This document shows, in pieces, positions 1-11,978 of a stretch of DNA of 64,000 bases. The DNA is from Yponomeuta sedellus (taxonomy: Eukaryota; Arthropoda; Insecta; Lepidoptera; Yponomeutidae). The notes under the pieces are model-generated. The model saw nothing but the letters and a program-made list of their open reading frames with translations. It was not told the origin of the DNA and ran no database searches. Position 1 is the first letter of the stretch, and each line of letters opens with the position of its first letter. Made by a program: the position numbers and the translations under genes. The DNA is taken from NCBI GenBank assembly GCA_934045075.1, contig OW203734.1, forward strand, positions 10,117,516 through 10,181,515. Direction: 5' to 3'.

Positions 1-1273
1 AATTACAGTATCACATGACAAATAAACATAAAAATAATAGTTCAATTCACAGATTGTTCATGTCACAGACTCAATTCAAATATCAGGTTGACAGTTGACA
101 TCCGTGGTTGACAGATACCTATTTCCGTGATTGTCAACGCTCGACAATGAGGTTAAGGTTTGTAACGAATGCATAAATCTTTGGTGTAAACTATGATCTA
201 TTTGTTTAGGATGACTACATCTGACACTGATGAAACATTAATTCACCGACCTCTAGGAAATAAATTGTGAGTTAAGCGCGAGTCGTACTTTCCCACCGAA
301 GGTTCCATACTAATTTATAGGTACTACTATTCTTAGTTACCTACTTACGTGCGATATCGAGGATTGCCCTTTTTTCTGAGCTTTTCCCGAACTTCAAAAC
401 AATTTTTTATCTTTTAACTAAAAAAAATCTCTGTGGTTAAACTCAGCAATATGAGGAGTAAAGGGACTGATAATATTAAGAGGTACAATGGAGGTCACCC
501 ATTTCTCTCATCTCATCGGAAAACAGTTAGCATATCACGTTCCCAATACAATAATTCAATACACGCGCGTTTGTATCAGAGAAAAATCAACAACGTCAGG
601 AATATGGAGTGTTTGAAGTATACTTTCAAAATACTGTAGTATTTTAGTATGTATATAGTTATTTCTGACATCACCTAAAGTATTAGGGCCGCCTGAGTGC
701 TATAAAACGGACGATAAATTTAAGACGTAATTGTATCGTAATTGCATAGAAAATACAGCAGCATACAAACCACTTCCTATGACCTCAACTTTAACTACCG
801 ACGCTCCTAAGAAATAATGACCGAGTTCTTAGGTTTCATTAAGATGCAGTCATACGTATCTAAAAACCACTGGTGCGATGAAGCAATTAAACAAAATGAC
901 GACTTCTTGTCGATTACACCTAATCCAAAGTTGATCTGATCTTTGTCTTTTGTCTACCAATTCGTCTTGACAATTAGATTACTCTCATTACTTCTTCTAT
1001 TCAAATTACACTACAATTTTAGAAGAAGTTATTTTGTGCAGTTTGTACCAAATATAGTTTAGAAACATAAATACTTTTCATCTGTAAGAACACTAAATTA
1101 GTAAGCATATTCGTGAAGAAATCAGCATAACATAGTTCATACCTCTTGAATCCGATATTTTATGAAAATATTACTTTTCCACCTTCTATCTTTGATAGAT
1201 AGATAGATAGACGACAGAGATAGAGACCATGACTTTGTATTGAGACTGTGCTGTGACTGAAAGTAATACTCAC
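1..1273. other. Presumed Ptpmeg2 intron or linker region, left edge
   Basis: No exon, transposase or tandem array was recognised here apart from a short GATA tetranucleotide run near 1191-1210. It is AT-rich. If the gene model is right it lies in an intron of the minus-strand Ptpmeg2 gene, whose phosphatase exons must be further left. Confidence 0.4.
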
Positions 1274-1356
1274 TGCTTATATCTAAATCGTCCTCATCGC
1301 CAGAGTTTATGTGTTTGCTCTTCATATTGTTGTCGCCATTATAGCTGTGTGTGTGT
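1274..1356 (-). CDS. Possible Ptpmeg2 linker exon (acidic)
   Basis: The minus strand shows a good acceptor (TTTATTGCAG) ending at 1357 and a consensus donor (GTGAGTATT) starting at 1273. One reading frame is open through the 83 nt and encodes a hydrophilic segment with an acidic tail (key run GDEDDLDIS). It would fall where the PTPN9 family has a variable linker between the SEC14 domain and the phosphatase domain. The open frame needs an entering phase of 2, whereas the exon at 3010-3122 ends in phase 1, so the two cannot be joined directly. Either a small exon between them was missed or this is not a constitutive exon. No homology supports it, only splice signals and an open frame. Confidence 0.33.
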
Positions 1357-3009
1357 CTGCAATAAAGAATAGAGATCTCAGTAGACTCAGTATCAAGATG
1401 ACCAAGTAAACGAATTGAAAATAATCCTAATTTCTGATTTTCTTCAGTTATTTCAGCAGCCTCGAGAACGGATTATTATTGTTGAGGCCACATTAAATAC
1501 ATACTAAACCAATCCCGTTTGAGCGGTTTTGGACGTCAAACACAATAATGTTTCCAAAAATCAACCGAGCGCTTAGAGCGTCCTCGGTGCACGTGTCCTT
1601 CGAACTTGGTTTAAATTAAGAGATTATATGAAAATCGTGGACTTCGGGGGGGGGCGTCAGTTTATTAACACGCGATATTATGTAGGGGGAGAGGGGTTAG
1701 TGTGGCGACAGGGGATACTACAACCGATTGCGCCGGGCTAAGATGGCAGGTGTCTACGTCTGCCAGGTACTCACCTGAATAAACTGGAATCGCAGGTATA
1801 GAGTGGTGACTCCCTGACTCTGATGTCAGAGCCTACAGAACTTTAGCGTCACCGTCCCCCTTAGAAGTGGACAAAAGTCGAATCTACGCCTACCAAGTTA
1901 CTGGGACAAGAGTGCGGAATGGGGACACAACTGGCGACTCACCTGAGTGGGCTGGGATCGCAGGTGTAAGGCGGCGAGTCTCGCTCGCTGATGTGCATAT
2001 CTGTGCCGTTCGCGCCGCTCATGTCACACCCCGGCGCGCGGTGGACTACACCTGAGAAAGGTAACAATTATTGAAAAAAAGCGGACAAATGCGAGTCGGT
2101 CTCCTACCGAGGGCTACGTACCAATTTGTAGGTACCTATAATAGTGCAGGACTCGAGTTCCGCAGTTTTTTCCGAGCTTATCGCAAACTTCAAAGACAAT
2201 TTTTTTATGATTTAATAACAAATGTGTAGGTTTTTCAGATTTTTCCGTGCTTGTAGTAAAATATGATATTACTTGAGAAATTTCATAGTTGTAGGTCATC
2301 GGAAAGTACCCTTTATATTCGGATTCTCTTGAGTGTCGAAATATATGCAGCGTAAACGGAAGGAGGATTAGGAAGACGGGTATATGGCTTTAATTTCAAC
2401 TCGATACCTACACGCGTTTCCGAGACAACAGACAAGACAACAAAGTGATTCTATAATGGTTCCGTTTTTTCTTTTGAATTAGTCCGGAACCCTAAAATCG
2501 GACACGTAAATGAATAATAAACCGATGAACAAACGAATCACACAATTATTCTTTAAGGGGTCAGTTTTTTCGATCTACGGAACATTAAAAAAAAGAAACA
2601 TATTTATTACCATACTTAAATTATTACATTACTACCCTAGGACACTCTAAGAAAAAGACTACCCTAAAAACTAGTTTACCAATAATAAAAACCTGTTTGT
2701 AGTAATGCATGTTTAGTTTTTGGGTGTTAATTTTTCTCAAGGATTTTTCATCCATCCTCCATCTTACGCACACCAAATCCTGAGCCTTTTCCGCTTTCAT
2801 TTGTTGCAAAATCGCGTGTAACTAAATTATATTCAATAAACATTAAACATTACGCAGGGCCATGAACATCGGATTACGCCTTATCTGAGATATTTGTGAT
2901 GTAGCGATTACGCGAAGAATTACCAACTTAACATATTAATTGGACAGTTTCTACATCAGAGCTTATAGCTTATTGTACCACAAGCCCAATTAAAATAAGA
3001 AAACCTCAC
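1357..3009. other. Intron with old direct repeat
   Basis: This is non-coding sequence between the putative linker exon and the 3010-3122 exon. It contains two diverged direct copies of a roughly 45-bp segment (1769-1812 and 1937-1981, about 168 bp apart) sharing CTCACCTGA and ATCGCAGGT blocks, probably a relic of a GC-richer mobile element. I found no convincing exon that would fix the phase mismatch between its neighbours. Confidence 0.4.
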
Positions 3010-3122
3010 CATTTTGAGGCTTGGCGGGCGCTATGTGATTGCTGATCACATATTCGTCTATGACGCCGTCCAGCTTAGCGTTTTGCAAATTGTTTGTGTA
3101 GCAGGTCCGACAATACTCCAGC
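3010..3122 (-). CDS. Ptpmeg2: Ptpmeg2 exon after SEC14 domain
   Basis: The acceptor TTGTTCCAG ends at 3123 and the donor GTGAGG begins at 3009. The first base, G, completes a tryptophan codon split with the exon at 4448-4656 (TG + G), giving DHAAW-LEYCRTCYTN. In PTPN9 the conserved LGG...D.A.W block that closes the SEC14 domain is at exactly this junction. The exon then runs into a polar, poorly conserved linker (IDEYVISNHIAPAKPQN). It is 113 nt long, enters at phase 2 and ends in phase 1. The assignment rests on phase continuity with a secure neighbour more than on conservation of this segment. Confidence 0.8.
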
Positions 3123-4060
3123 CTGGAACAATAATATGAAACTTAACACGAATCTAAAGGCAAATATAAAATGTTACCCAGTTATTTATAATATAATAAA
3201 ACACCATTCCTTTACAACATACTTGCCTCAAGCGCAGATGGAAGTCTGTGGTAAATAAAGTATTTCTCTTTACCACAGGCAATTTGAACTGCATTTAAGA
3301 AGTGTTTTGAGGATCGTATTTGGATAAAACTGTTAAGTAGTGGTTATCGGAGCTTAAATTGATACACGGAGCACGTGTGAGATTATTGACGCTAACAACA
3401 TCTTATCTAGGTGACGACGCACGTCAGAACACATTGGTTTTGCCAGGTTTGGCAGGCTCAGATACTATTTTCGTCTACTGCCTATCCCGCACGAAAAGTA
3501 TCGTGAAGTCCTGGTCAGTTTGAGGCCACTCTCTAAGACATAAATATATTTTCAACGAACTAACAGAATGACTTCTACAAGGAGTTTGAACAGGCCGCGG
3601 TTAATACGCGAGGCTATTATCTCTCTGTATTTCTGAAAGAAGGTCTTTCACCACCATTTAATTACTTGAAGTAATAATAAATGTCTACTAATAATGGCTC
3701 CTAGAAATTACGAAGTTACCATTGATGTCTAGACGGTTTAGTACGTGTGAGCGCGTAGATTTATAATTACCTATATATACACGAATGTTAATATTTTAAG
3801 TTAATTCTATCTTAGGGTATTTAAGTACATGCATGCTTTACAATTGTATACGCCATGTAACATGTAAATCTGCCATACCCTCACAGGGTCCATGTTCAAT
3901 TAGTTAAGTTACTGTATCTCATTTAATTGTTCATGACTGCATTGAATAAATGAATAGATTTGAAGCGGTAGTGAACCTAAATCTGCGCGTTCATACAAAA
4001 ATACATTAAAAGAATGTAGACCCAGGTACTCGTAACTTTTATTCAATTAACCGTGTTTAA

Positions 4061-4135
4061 CTTACAAGGCGGCGGGTCCAGTTCGAGTAGCCAGCCGCTG
4101 TGTGCACGCGCAGTTTTTCGCACACGAAAAGCCGA
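4061..4135 (-). pseudogene. Truncated copy of the Ptpmeg2 exon 4448-4656 with donor site
   Basis: This intronic stretch is a diverged partial copy of the neighbouring functional exon. It matches the exon's 3' end plus donor (GGCGGC...TCGAGTAGCC on the plus strand) and a second block reading RLFV.EKLR on the minus strand. A 6-nt gap and a roughly 63-nt deletion separate them from the parent pattern. It keeps a strong donor (CTTGTAAGT, minus strand) but has no matching acceptor, and similarity stops abruptly at about 4136. It is not expected to code. The parent lies about 385 bp away in the same orientation, so a local duplication followed by decay is the simplest reading. Confidence 0.75.
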
Positions 4136-4184
4136 TCGAATTTCATCAAGCAACGTCTATCAACTCTAGCAAAAGATCGAATCT

Positions 4185-4390
4185 TTACGTTTCTTTGGCC
4201 ATGTATACCCGTTTGACAACAACTTCATCTAGCGTATCACAGTAGAGCTAAAGGTAAAGGGCACCAGAGCTAGCAGTGGAGCACCAATGCGATGGACCGA
4301 CCAATTTAATTCCATTGTAGGTAGACCGCTACATGAATGCACCACATCTAATCGAAAGGAATGACATCAGCCTACAATAAAACGTCTTCA
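4185..4390 (+). mobile_element. LINE C-terminal fragment (RTE-like)
   Basis: One plus-strand frame, broken by two stop codons, reads RFFGHV...KVKGTRASSGAPMRWTDQ and then PLHECT. This is the typical C-terminus of a lepidopteran RTE/endonuclease-reverse transcriptase LINE. The fragment sits between the broken exon copy (4061-4135) and the functional exon (4448-4656). It is dead and 5'-truncated; its exact 3' end is uncertain, perhaps near 4430. Confidence 0.7.
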
Positions 4391-4447
4391 TGAGGACCAC
4401 GTCCGCTCTGTCAAGAGAGTCCCGACGAAGAAGGAGTTAAAACTCAC

Positions 4448-4656
4448 CAGGCGGCGTGGTCAGGCTCGAGTAGCCCGCCTAGCTGCTTGGGCAGCGCCGC
4501 CCGAGGCACGTGCACGCCGAGCTGCGGCGCGCTCACAGTGTGCACGCGCTCGCGCAGTTTTTCGCGCACGAACAGCCGAAGGATGCGGAACGGCGCCTTG
4601 AACCACAGTGGCGCGGTCACGATGAGGACCTTCTTCAGTTTGGCTGGGTAGCCGCC
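4448..4656 (-). CDS. Ptpmeg2: Ptpmeg2 exon: C-terminal half of SEC14 domain
   Basis: The acceptor CTTGTCCCCAG is followed by an open frame beginning GGYPAKLKKVLIVTAPLWF and containing RLFVREKLRERVHTV and LPKQLGGLLEPDHAAW. These align without gaps to the human PTPN9 block GAFPARLKKVLIV..P.WF...KVRERV...LP..LGG......W, which forms the lipid-binding floor of the CRAL-TRIO fold. The length is 209 nt. It enters at phase 0 from the exon at 36060-36200 across a 31.4-kb intron and ends in phase 2 with donor GTGAGTT. It is GC-rich compared with the surrounding intron. The fold is known to bind phosphoinositides and to place the enzyme on vesicle membranes. Confidence 0.95.
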
Positions 4657-4724
4657 CTGGGGACAAGCAGGAGGCAGGGTTAGGTTGTGTGTATATAGTG
4701 TTAATTACGAAAGTAATTTTAATT

Positions 4725-4760
4725 AATGGAAAACCACCTCAGTCTGGGTGGTTTTCCATT
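4725..4760. repeat. Perfect 14-bp hairpin just upstream of exon
   Basis: Arms 4725-4738 and 4747-4760 (AATGGAAAACCACC and its complement) are perfect, with an 8-nt loop. It lies about 70 bp intronward of the 4448-4656 exon acceptor, so in the minus-strand transcript the hairpin would form just upstream of the splice acceptor region. It is not a recognised transposon end. Confidence 0.8.
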
Positions 4761-7700
4761 TTTGATGTCCTTGCCTGGTTACGATAGCACAGAGTTACTA
4801 GTTTGGAACCAAATGTTAAGCGATTGTATTGTGTGGAAGTTATTATTATTTGCCTCTCGCTCTTACAATGTTGAATGAAAAAAGGCAAATAGATACTCAT
4901 TTCAAATGATTCAAATTCGAATTAATTTTATTTCAACTTAAAGAATTTTTATTATGAAGATTATAACATTTTGTTTGCTGAATGTCGACGTACAATTAAG
5001 AAATTAGATTAGATTTAAGAAATCATGGTTGTATTCTATTCCCTGGTTGTGCAATAAATTGTTCTATATCTATCTACAATGTAAAATGTAAGCCGCTGCC
5101 TTGCCTTCGGTAATTGGCTGGTGATTGCTGTACCAAAATAACCAATTATAGATCCGTATGAAATAACCAGAATACCGTATGAAACATGGAAATAAGTTTT
5201 CTATAGACAATTTTTTATAGCATTCAATCATTCAAATAGACTTGCGAAATCGTCTTTCCCCGCATAACTCAAGAATGCTGTTTATATTATATAGACATCT
5301 TGTTCATTTGGAATTCATCTGAGAAATAACCACTTTCAGGCGTCCCCGTTGCGAAAGCTTGTGTAATCACAAGTCAAGCCGTAATCGGAACGTGCCACTA
5401 AACAAACCGAAGGTAAGTATTGGAAGTTACGTAACTAGGTTAAAAATTAACGGCCTTATTTGATAAAAATATGATTCTCTAAAACACTCGATAAACGCAA
5501 ATTAAAATCGTCTGTGGTGAAAACTAATTACCCGTCTACCCGGACAAAAATGTTTTTTCCAAAATTGATTTTCGGAACTGTTAATAGATGGCGGACGGAT
5601 ATTAAAGAAGATGCTGAAATACAGTAAATTGTTGTACTGTCGTTTGCAGTATATCAATATTGAGTTATATTAATTTACACTTAAGAACACAGGATTCGAT
5701 TCATTAATATGACCCATACGAAATTATAGAAAATTCGGAGACACCCACTTCTTTGGATATCTCTTGTTTGGATCCGTTACATCGATTTGTTGTTTTGAAT
5801 AGTAGCCAACGTTGCTTAGACCATAATAACGACGATTACCAGAAAGTAACAGGACACTTACCACAATCATTAAATTATCAATATTTATTACGGTAGCGTT
5901 CCGTACCGCTAACCTTGAATAAAAACTTCGTGAGGAAACCCGCCACTTGGCTTCGTGCGGATTGACATGTCTCTCCAGTCGGCTAGGCCGACTAAGCTGT
6001 CAGGATGGCATAGGTGATGGGCAAGCTATTACAACTTTAAAAAAATCCCAGGCACTGCAGGTTTCGAGTGGAGTTCCCATCTAGTGTTTCCCATCTAGAC
6101 GCTGTATAAATCATCTGGCGCTAAGAGAATTACTGGATCAAGCCACAAATACTAAAATTAATTAAAGTATGAAATTATAACCTGTATTTAAAAGTATGTT
6201 TTTCAGTCTCGTGCATATTTAACACGCTGTCGTCACACATTAACTACATTGTAAGCTTTACTATGATATTATAACATGCAATGTTATTTATCGGTTGTGG
6301 AATACTACAAAATAATACTCATTTCGTAGACGCGAATGCCAATACCTTAAGATTCGTAAGAAATCGCATAAAACAGCACCCATAGCGACAAAGTGGCGAT
6401 GCAGCGCGACTCAAGTAGGTAAATGTTCTACTACTTACACCCATTAGGGACTCGTTTAACGTTGCGCTTCGAGTTACGTAAATTAGTAATTTATAAAGCG
6501 GGTCATAGCATCGCGATCGCGTTGCAACGTAATAGAATCACTTTTGTCCGTTGCACACTCCACTTACGGTTACGATATAATTAAACAACGTTAATCGACT
6601 GAAACCGCAGTGGGCAACGATACCGCATGCAACTGCTGAAAGTTGTTTTGAAAAGATGGCCCGTGGAGTTTCTTAGTCGCTTCTATTCCACAAATAAATG
6701 CACGCTAACTGGGACTGCACTGAACTGTCTGCCGCATTGTACGATTTTAATTAAAAAAATTGAAAATTGAGAAATTAAAAAAAGTGCTGTAAAAGTATCA
6801 ATAAATAAACTGGCAAAATAATATTAACTTTGATGCTCATTGAGCGGTAGATGCATTGTACCTTATGTTAAATAAAAACATTTGTGTTTTAGTCTTCTCG
6901 AATATGGGATTATTCAGTCAATACCCACGAAGACAGCGACTAAGTCGCGAAAAAAATCAGAACAACTGTTCTATACATTTTCGTCTCATAGTTACATTTG
7001 AATTTAGATTGTATCCATTGGCTTTTAAGACACAATCATGTTTCCTAGTTTAAGAGTCTGGGCTTGCTGTAAATTCATTACTTTTAATGTAAGCAATTAA
7101 AAACCGTCAAACATCTTTTACTATTAAGACATGTTCAACTCGCGATAAAAAGACAACGAAACGCGTTACAGCTTTTTTATAAATTTTGGTGTCAAGATGG
7201 AATACCTATGGAATAGCTGATGTGATTTCGAATTTGTCGTATTAATGATTAGAGAACATCCGATAGATCGATGACGAGTCTGTTTCAAAGTAATTTTCTC
7301 GTTGTGGGTCTCTCGGGAGATGAAGCGGACCTAGATAATAAATCCGTAATTCAGCCCGAACGAGAATGGGACGGCCTAATAAATATTCACGGGTCGGATG
7401 ACCTGCCGTCGCTCGAGGGTGAAAGAGCTATTATTTTTAGCGGAGACATGACAAGGAAAGCTCGGGACCTGCCTTTGTCAACGTCGCTGATTTCTGTGAA
7501 AAAAGAAAAGATTCAACAATGATAAATTGGATGCCACTAATTAACGATGAGGGAATATCAATGAAATACTCGAACTTTCTTTATATTAAACGTTTTCTTG
7601 AGAATTTGGAAGAATATTCTGAAGGAATGGCATAGGTCAGTACCCAAACTGATAAATACAATAATCATAAAGACTGTATCTCTTATTAATTCGCGATACT

Positions 7701-7901
7701 CATACATAGTTATATATTAAAGGGGAAAATAATTGCGATTATTTATTAGGTAAAGCGTAAAGACTGGACATCGATTTTTTTCTCACTCATCATCGTTCTT
7801 TTCTATGATTTTTTTATCGAGAATTACTTCAATAAGCGACTACAGGTTTATTGAAACGACTTCCAATAAAATTTCGTTTAATAGAAGTGGTTAACAATAA
7901 T
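4761..7901. other. Ptpmeg2 giant intron, unassigned part
   Basis: No coding exon, transposase or tandem array was recognised. A plus-strand stretch at 5340-5412 has acceptor- and donor-like ends but no recognisable product. An 83-codon open frame at 7271-7522 has no family resemblance that I can see. Confidence 0.5.
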
Positions 7902-8162
7902 TACAGTCTATTTATTCTTACTTGTCCAATTTAGTAAACAAGATTCTACCCGTAAACTGTAACTTTTTAGTCCAAAACTGCCATATTTCCATAAATGAAG
8001 TAACTTGGAACTCTCTTTTAGATAACACGCTGCCAATTTTATAAACATAGTTCATGATAGTTCATGAATTTGCGAGAAAATGTCTAGTTTAGGCATCTAA
8101 TCTCAATTTTAAGGTTAGAATCTTGTTTACTAAATTGGACAAGTAAGAATAAATAGACTGTA
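7902..8162. mobile_element. MITE with 47-bp perfect terminal inverted repeats
   Basis: Positions 7902-7948 and 8116-8162 are exact reverse complements, starting TACAGTCTATTTATTC at the outer edge. They enclose 167 bp of AT-rich sequence without coding capacity. The size (261 bp) and structure are those of a non-autonomous DNA transposon. Perfect arm identity implies a recent insertion or conversion. I could not settle the target-site duplication. Confidence 0.85.
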
Positions 8163-10674
8163 CCTATTGAAGAAACGTTCCAACTTTTACGTTTATTCAA
8201 TTATACGTTGTATTTAGACTACGGAGAGTGTTCGCCGGTAGCTTCAACAGGGTAAGAGTTTGTAATTAGAAGCAGTAATTAGATTCTCTAAAATCATTTG
8301 CTAAGCATCGGTGGACGATCTTACGAAAAATTCTTACGATCAAGATCTTACGAAAAATTGGATAAATGAAATTTGGTGATGAAAATGAAACTTCTTGATA
8401 CATGAACAGCAGGGGAACTATGTCTGTATAATGCTTCTAAGAATTTTATTTTAGATACAGACTCTCAACTGAAAGTAAGGTCCGATTAAAATGCATTTAC
8501 TTTATTGTTAATTAAATACTGCCATAAATAAAGTTATTTTTTTAAATGTTATAAGGCATTGAGTTAACAATACTTACTTGTGTTCGAACAATGATCTACA
8601 AATTGGGAAATTAATTTGAATAGGGCGTCAGGGTGCCGAGCAACCAAGCAATCCATTCATTGTTTGATCTACATTCAATTAGATATCTACACTCATCATA
8701 TTACGCAGTGGCACAAAAGCCCCATAAAGTGGTAAACGATCCACTTTTCAACAATCTACGGCTGAATAAAAAATTGCAGTTATCTGCTTCTACAGTACGC
8801 GCAGCAAATCCTGAACAATTCCAAACGTTTGTGAAATTCTATACTAATTACTATCGCAAACTACAGGACTTGATGTGAATAATTAGGCTTCGAGTAGAAA
8901 ATCACAAGCTACCGAGAAAACCCCGTTGTATACTATAAACACAAAGTCGTGATAACGAAGGGTCTGGAAAGTTTGACCTTCAACTTTTCGCCAAGCTGTT
9001 TGCACGCCATTGTTTTTAGGGTTTCGTAGTCTCACAATAAACCTTAATAAAAAAACTACGCTCATTATAAACATTTGTTGTCGGTTTACAAAATGATGCT
9101 TTGATTATATGTAACATTTTAATTATTGTCATTTCTGCGATGTTATGAAACTATCGTTGAAATTCAGGTTAAATTTCATTTGGCAATTCCGATTATTATT
9201 ATTATTATCGAGTAGAGTGCATTGGGCTGTAGTGGACAATACGTTTGTTGTACTCTACTGGATGACTCCACTTAAGTAACGTATGGAGTGCATCCACAAG
9301 AACAGTCAACAGTAGATATTTTTTTTACATTTTGGTTGCACAGTAGACCTTAACTTAACTGAATAGAGGGTCCTTATGTCTTTCCATTCGGGTCCTGATA
9401 GATGCTGGTGAGATGCTATCGAGTGTATAAATAAATACACAGGACTCTTCACATTTAAGGTGCGGGCCGTTTCGCAACGAAACTGCAAGATTTGCTCAGC
9501 TGTCGACGGTGCATTTTAATAATATTTACAAAAAAAAAATTATTCTGGATACTACTGGATACATTTAGATACTGCTTCTACGAAACCTATTAAAAACTCG
9601 GCCGACACGCTCTTGGCCAGTTATCTTTTATCACTTTGACGAGTAGCGTCCGTCGGCCTGTTAGACACTCACTCAGACGTAAAGCCGTGGCCACGTTGGC
9701 GCGGCTTTGTTTCGCTCCAAATATCTTGGCCGTTATTATTTCGTTTATGTCTTTCGGTCACGTATAGAAGGTTACCTACAATATGCGTAATACCTCAAAC
9801 ATTTACTTAACGAAATTCTCAATTCGGAAACTGGCCCTATGTCATTTATAACTTTCGTTCTTCAATGTTCCAATTTTATTCTTTATAGCATTTAATGGCT
9901 TTTCTGCTTTGAGATGTGTTATAAGATGATGATCTATCGGAGAAAGCGACATTGGTAGATCGTTTAAAGCGGAAATTTCATGAATTTTTGTAAACCTGAT
10001 ACCTATTTCTAAACAAAATCATAGAACAAAACTTATTGTACCTATATATAACACCAAATAAGGTGTTTCAGAAATTAAACGTTTTGGAAGTAAAGCAGAT
10101 GGCTCTGGTCAGTTCAGCTAGATGTGCTGGTGAGAAGTCATTCGCCCGCGAGCTTACGTCTCTATTCCGTATAATTCTAGTCTAGTTTATGAACCATAAA
10201 TCGAAAACCACGCTAGATATGTGGACTACCCAAATATCCATCAGTATACAAAGTGTTATTGAAATAATGCAATACCTTTAAATCATATCAACAAATATGA
10301 ACACTTCTTATGAGCCAGAATTTCTAATTCTGAATTTTATTTTTTCCATATTGATAACTTACCGACGTGAACAAGGAAATTGATACCTATTTAGTTATAA
10401 ATTGATAGCTTTTGCTTATAAATTAAAACAGTCAGATTTATACATATCGAAGAAGCAGTTCTCAGTTTTTGCGTTATTTTCTATAAAACGTTTGTGTAAC
10501 TATACCTGATCGCAACGATCATAAGTATGTAACAGAAATTATATGAGTGTACCATGTGAAATTAACGTTTGTGAATGTTTTAAGAGGTGATTCTAGCCTG
10601 TAAACATAAACCTTATTTTTCTTGTATACCTATACTGTAACAACATATTTTAAACTTTCGCGACTTGAACACAT
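8163..10674. other. Giant intron, unassigned
   Basis: Visible are a direct repeat of about 16 bp (GATCTTACGAAAAATT near 8319 and 8344) and a TTA trinucleotide run near 9186-9208. An 81-codon plus-strand open frame at 8633-8878 has no recognised relatives. Nothing else stands out. Confidence 0.45.
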
Positions 10675-10808
10675 AGAATATTTTCGGGGTTTAATCGCGT
10701 AGTAATTTATTGCTATTTTACCTCGACGTTTCGACGACGTTACAGCCATCGTGGTCACGAGAAGACTTACAGAAGAATTACTACGCGATTAAGCCCCGAA
10801 AATATTCT
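10675..10808. mobile_element. Short foldback MITE, 33-bp arms
   Basis: Arms 10675-10707 and 10776-10808 are inverted copies (AGAATATTTTCGGGG at the outer edge) with one mismatch. They enclose a 68-bp GC-richer centre containing CGACGTTTCGACGACGTTAC. Foldbacks with such a centre are frequent in moth and butterfly DNA. A 14-bp direct repeat (TATACCTATACTGT) lies on either side, at about 10626 and 10812, but not flush with the arms, so it is not a clean target-site duplication. Confidence 0.75.
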
Positions 10809-10880
10809 AACTATACCTATACTGTGTTGTGGTGTTACAAAATTGTTAAATATATCTCGAAATATAGAACTTTAAAAATC

Positions 10881-11107
10881 AAATTCTTCCCGCGGCTGTC
10901 GTAAAAGGCGACTAAGGGACACAAACCGGGGGATGGGCAGCAGCGCCCCCTGCAGTACAATTCCCCCAAACTGCGATCCCCAACCCGCATGCCCAGCATC
11001 GGGATCATGGGCATTATGCCACAACCTTGCGCTATCGCGCTCATTAGGGGAGGGCTATGTCCAGCAGTGGACGAATATGGCCTGAAGAAGAAAAATAAAA
11101 TAAAAAA
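10881..11107 (+). mobile_element. Retroposon 3' end with CCAGCAGTGG hairpin and A-rich tail
   Basis: The stretch begins TTCTTCCCGCGGCTGTCG and includes GGCGACTAAGGGACACAAACC. It ends with GGCTATGTCCAGCAGTGG followed by an A-rich tail. These blocks recur throughout lepidopteran genomes as the 3' end of a non-LTR family. The hairpin GTCCA-GCAG-TGGAC is at 11059-11072. No reverse transcriptase remains; this is a 5'-truncated copy or a SINE. Confidence 0.7.
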
Positions 11108-11978
11108 ATATACAAAACGTTGTATTTATATTTCTGAATTGGTATATGCCAAGTTGGGATGTTGATATGCCAAGTTGGGATGCCTATTTCCGGCAGCGTA
11201 GTATTTGGCATAAAATCGCGAACAAATGTTAAATCTAAGTTTACTACTGAATCTAATAAAATATTAGGAAATCATTGATAAAACTTTATTAACAATTTCC
11301 ATCAACGCATATTCGTCCTAGGTTGGATATGGTGTAGATTATCCAGATGGTCTGAGGCAAATTGCTAGTAGGGCCGCATAAGTATGACTGAAAGGTGACG
11401 ATTGACACAGATAATAAATGGTAATTAAAATTCAATTCATGAGAATATTGTAGGTAAACGGCATGGTGAAAATATTTTTGCCATCCATTTAATTTAATGT
11501 CTTTCTTGTAAGTAAGGACATTAGGTGGGCGATAAGTACTGTCGCAAGATATAAAGAAATGGTCGCAGTTTTAAACCCACACAAACCAACATACGAGACG
11601 CATGACTCATCCAGGTCGGTAGAGCGGATAGCTATGTCCTGTCCTAATAAGATCATAATATGAGATAATCAGGTACTCGGTCGTTTGTTTAAATGGGCAT
11701 GCGTAACATATCTTAGCCTGTATCACTAAACAGCGAAGGGTAAGCAGTTTATTACATTTTTATTCCGATCAAAACAATAAAACTGGAAATATAAATTAAA
11801 ATCAAAGTATCATTAAAGTTTAACAGCCGATTTTATGTTCGATATAAATTATTGTCTAGCTGTTGTGATAAGTAAAAGGTTTTTTAAAGGTTGTAGTTCA
11901 AGGGTAGTCCATATCCAATAACGTGCAAAAATGGGACAACAGAAACAACGTTAGTCCCGAGAAGTTGGTACTTTTTTA

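Noticed and set aside
5340..5412. Plus-strand segment with acceptor CCACTTTCAG and donor GTAAGTATT
   Set aside because: The peptide in the open frame is basic and unrecognisable and has no partner exon in compatible phase.
8633..8878. 81-codon plus-strand frame ending NYYRKLQDLM
   Set aside because: No known relatives, splice signals or poly(A) context that would support a gene.
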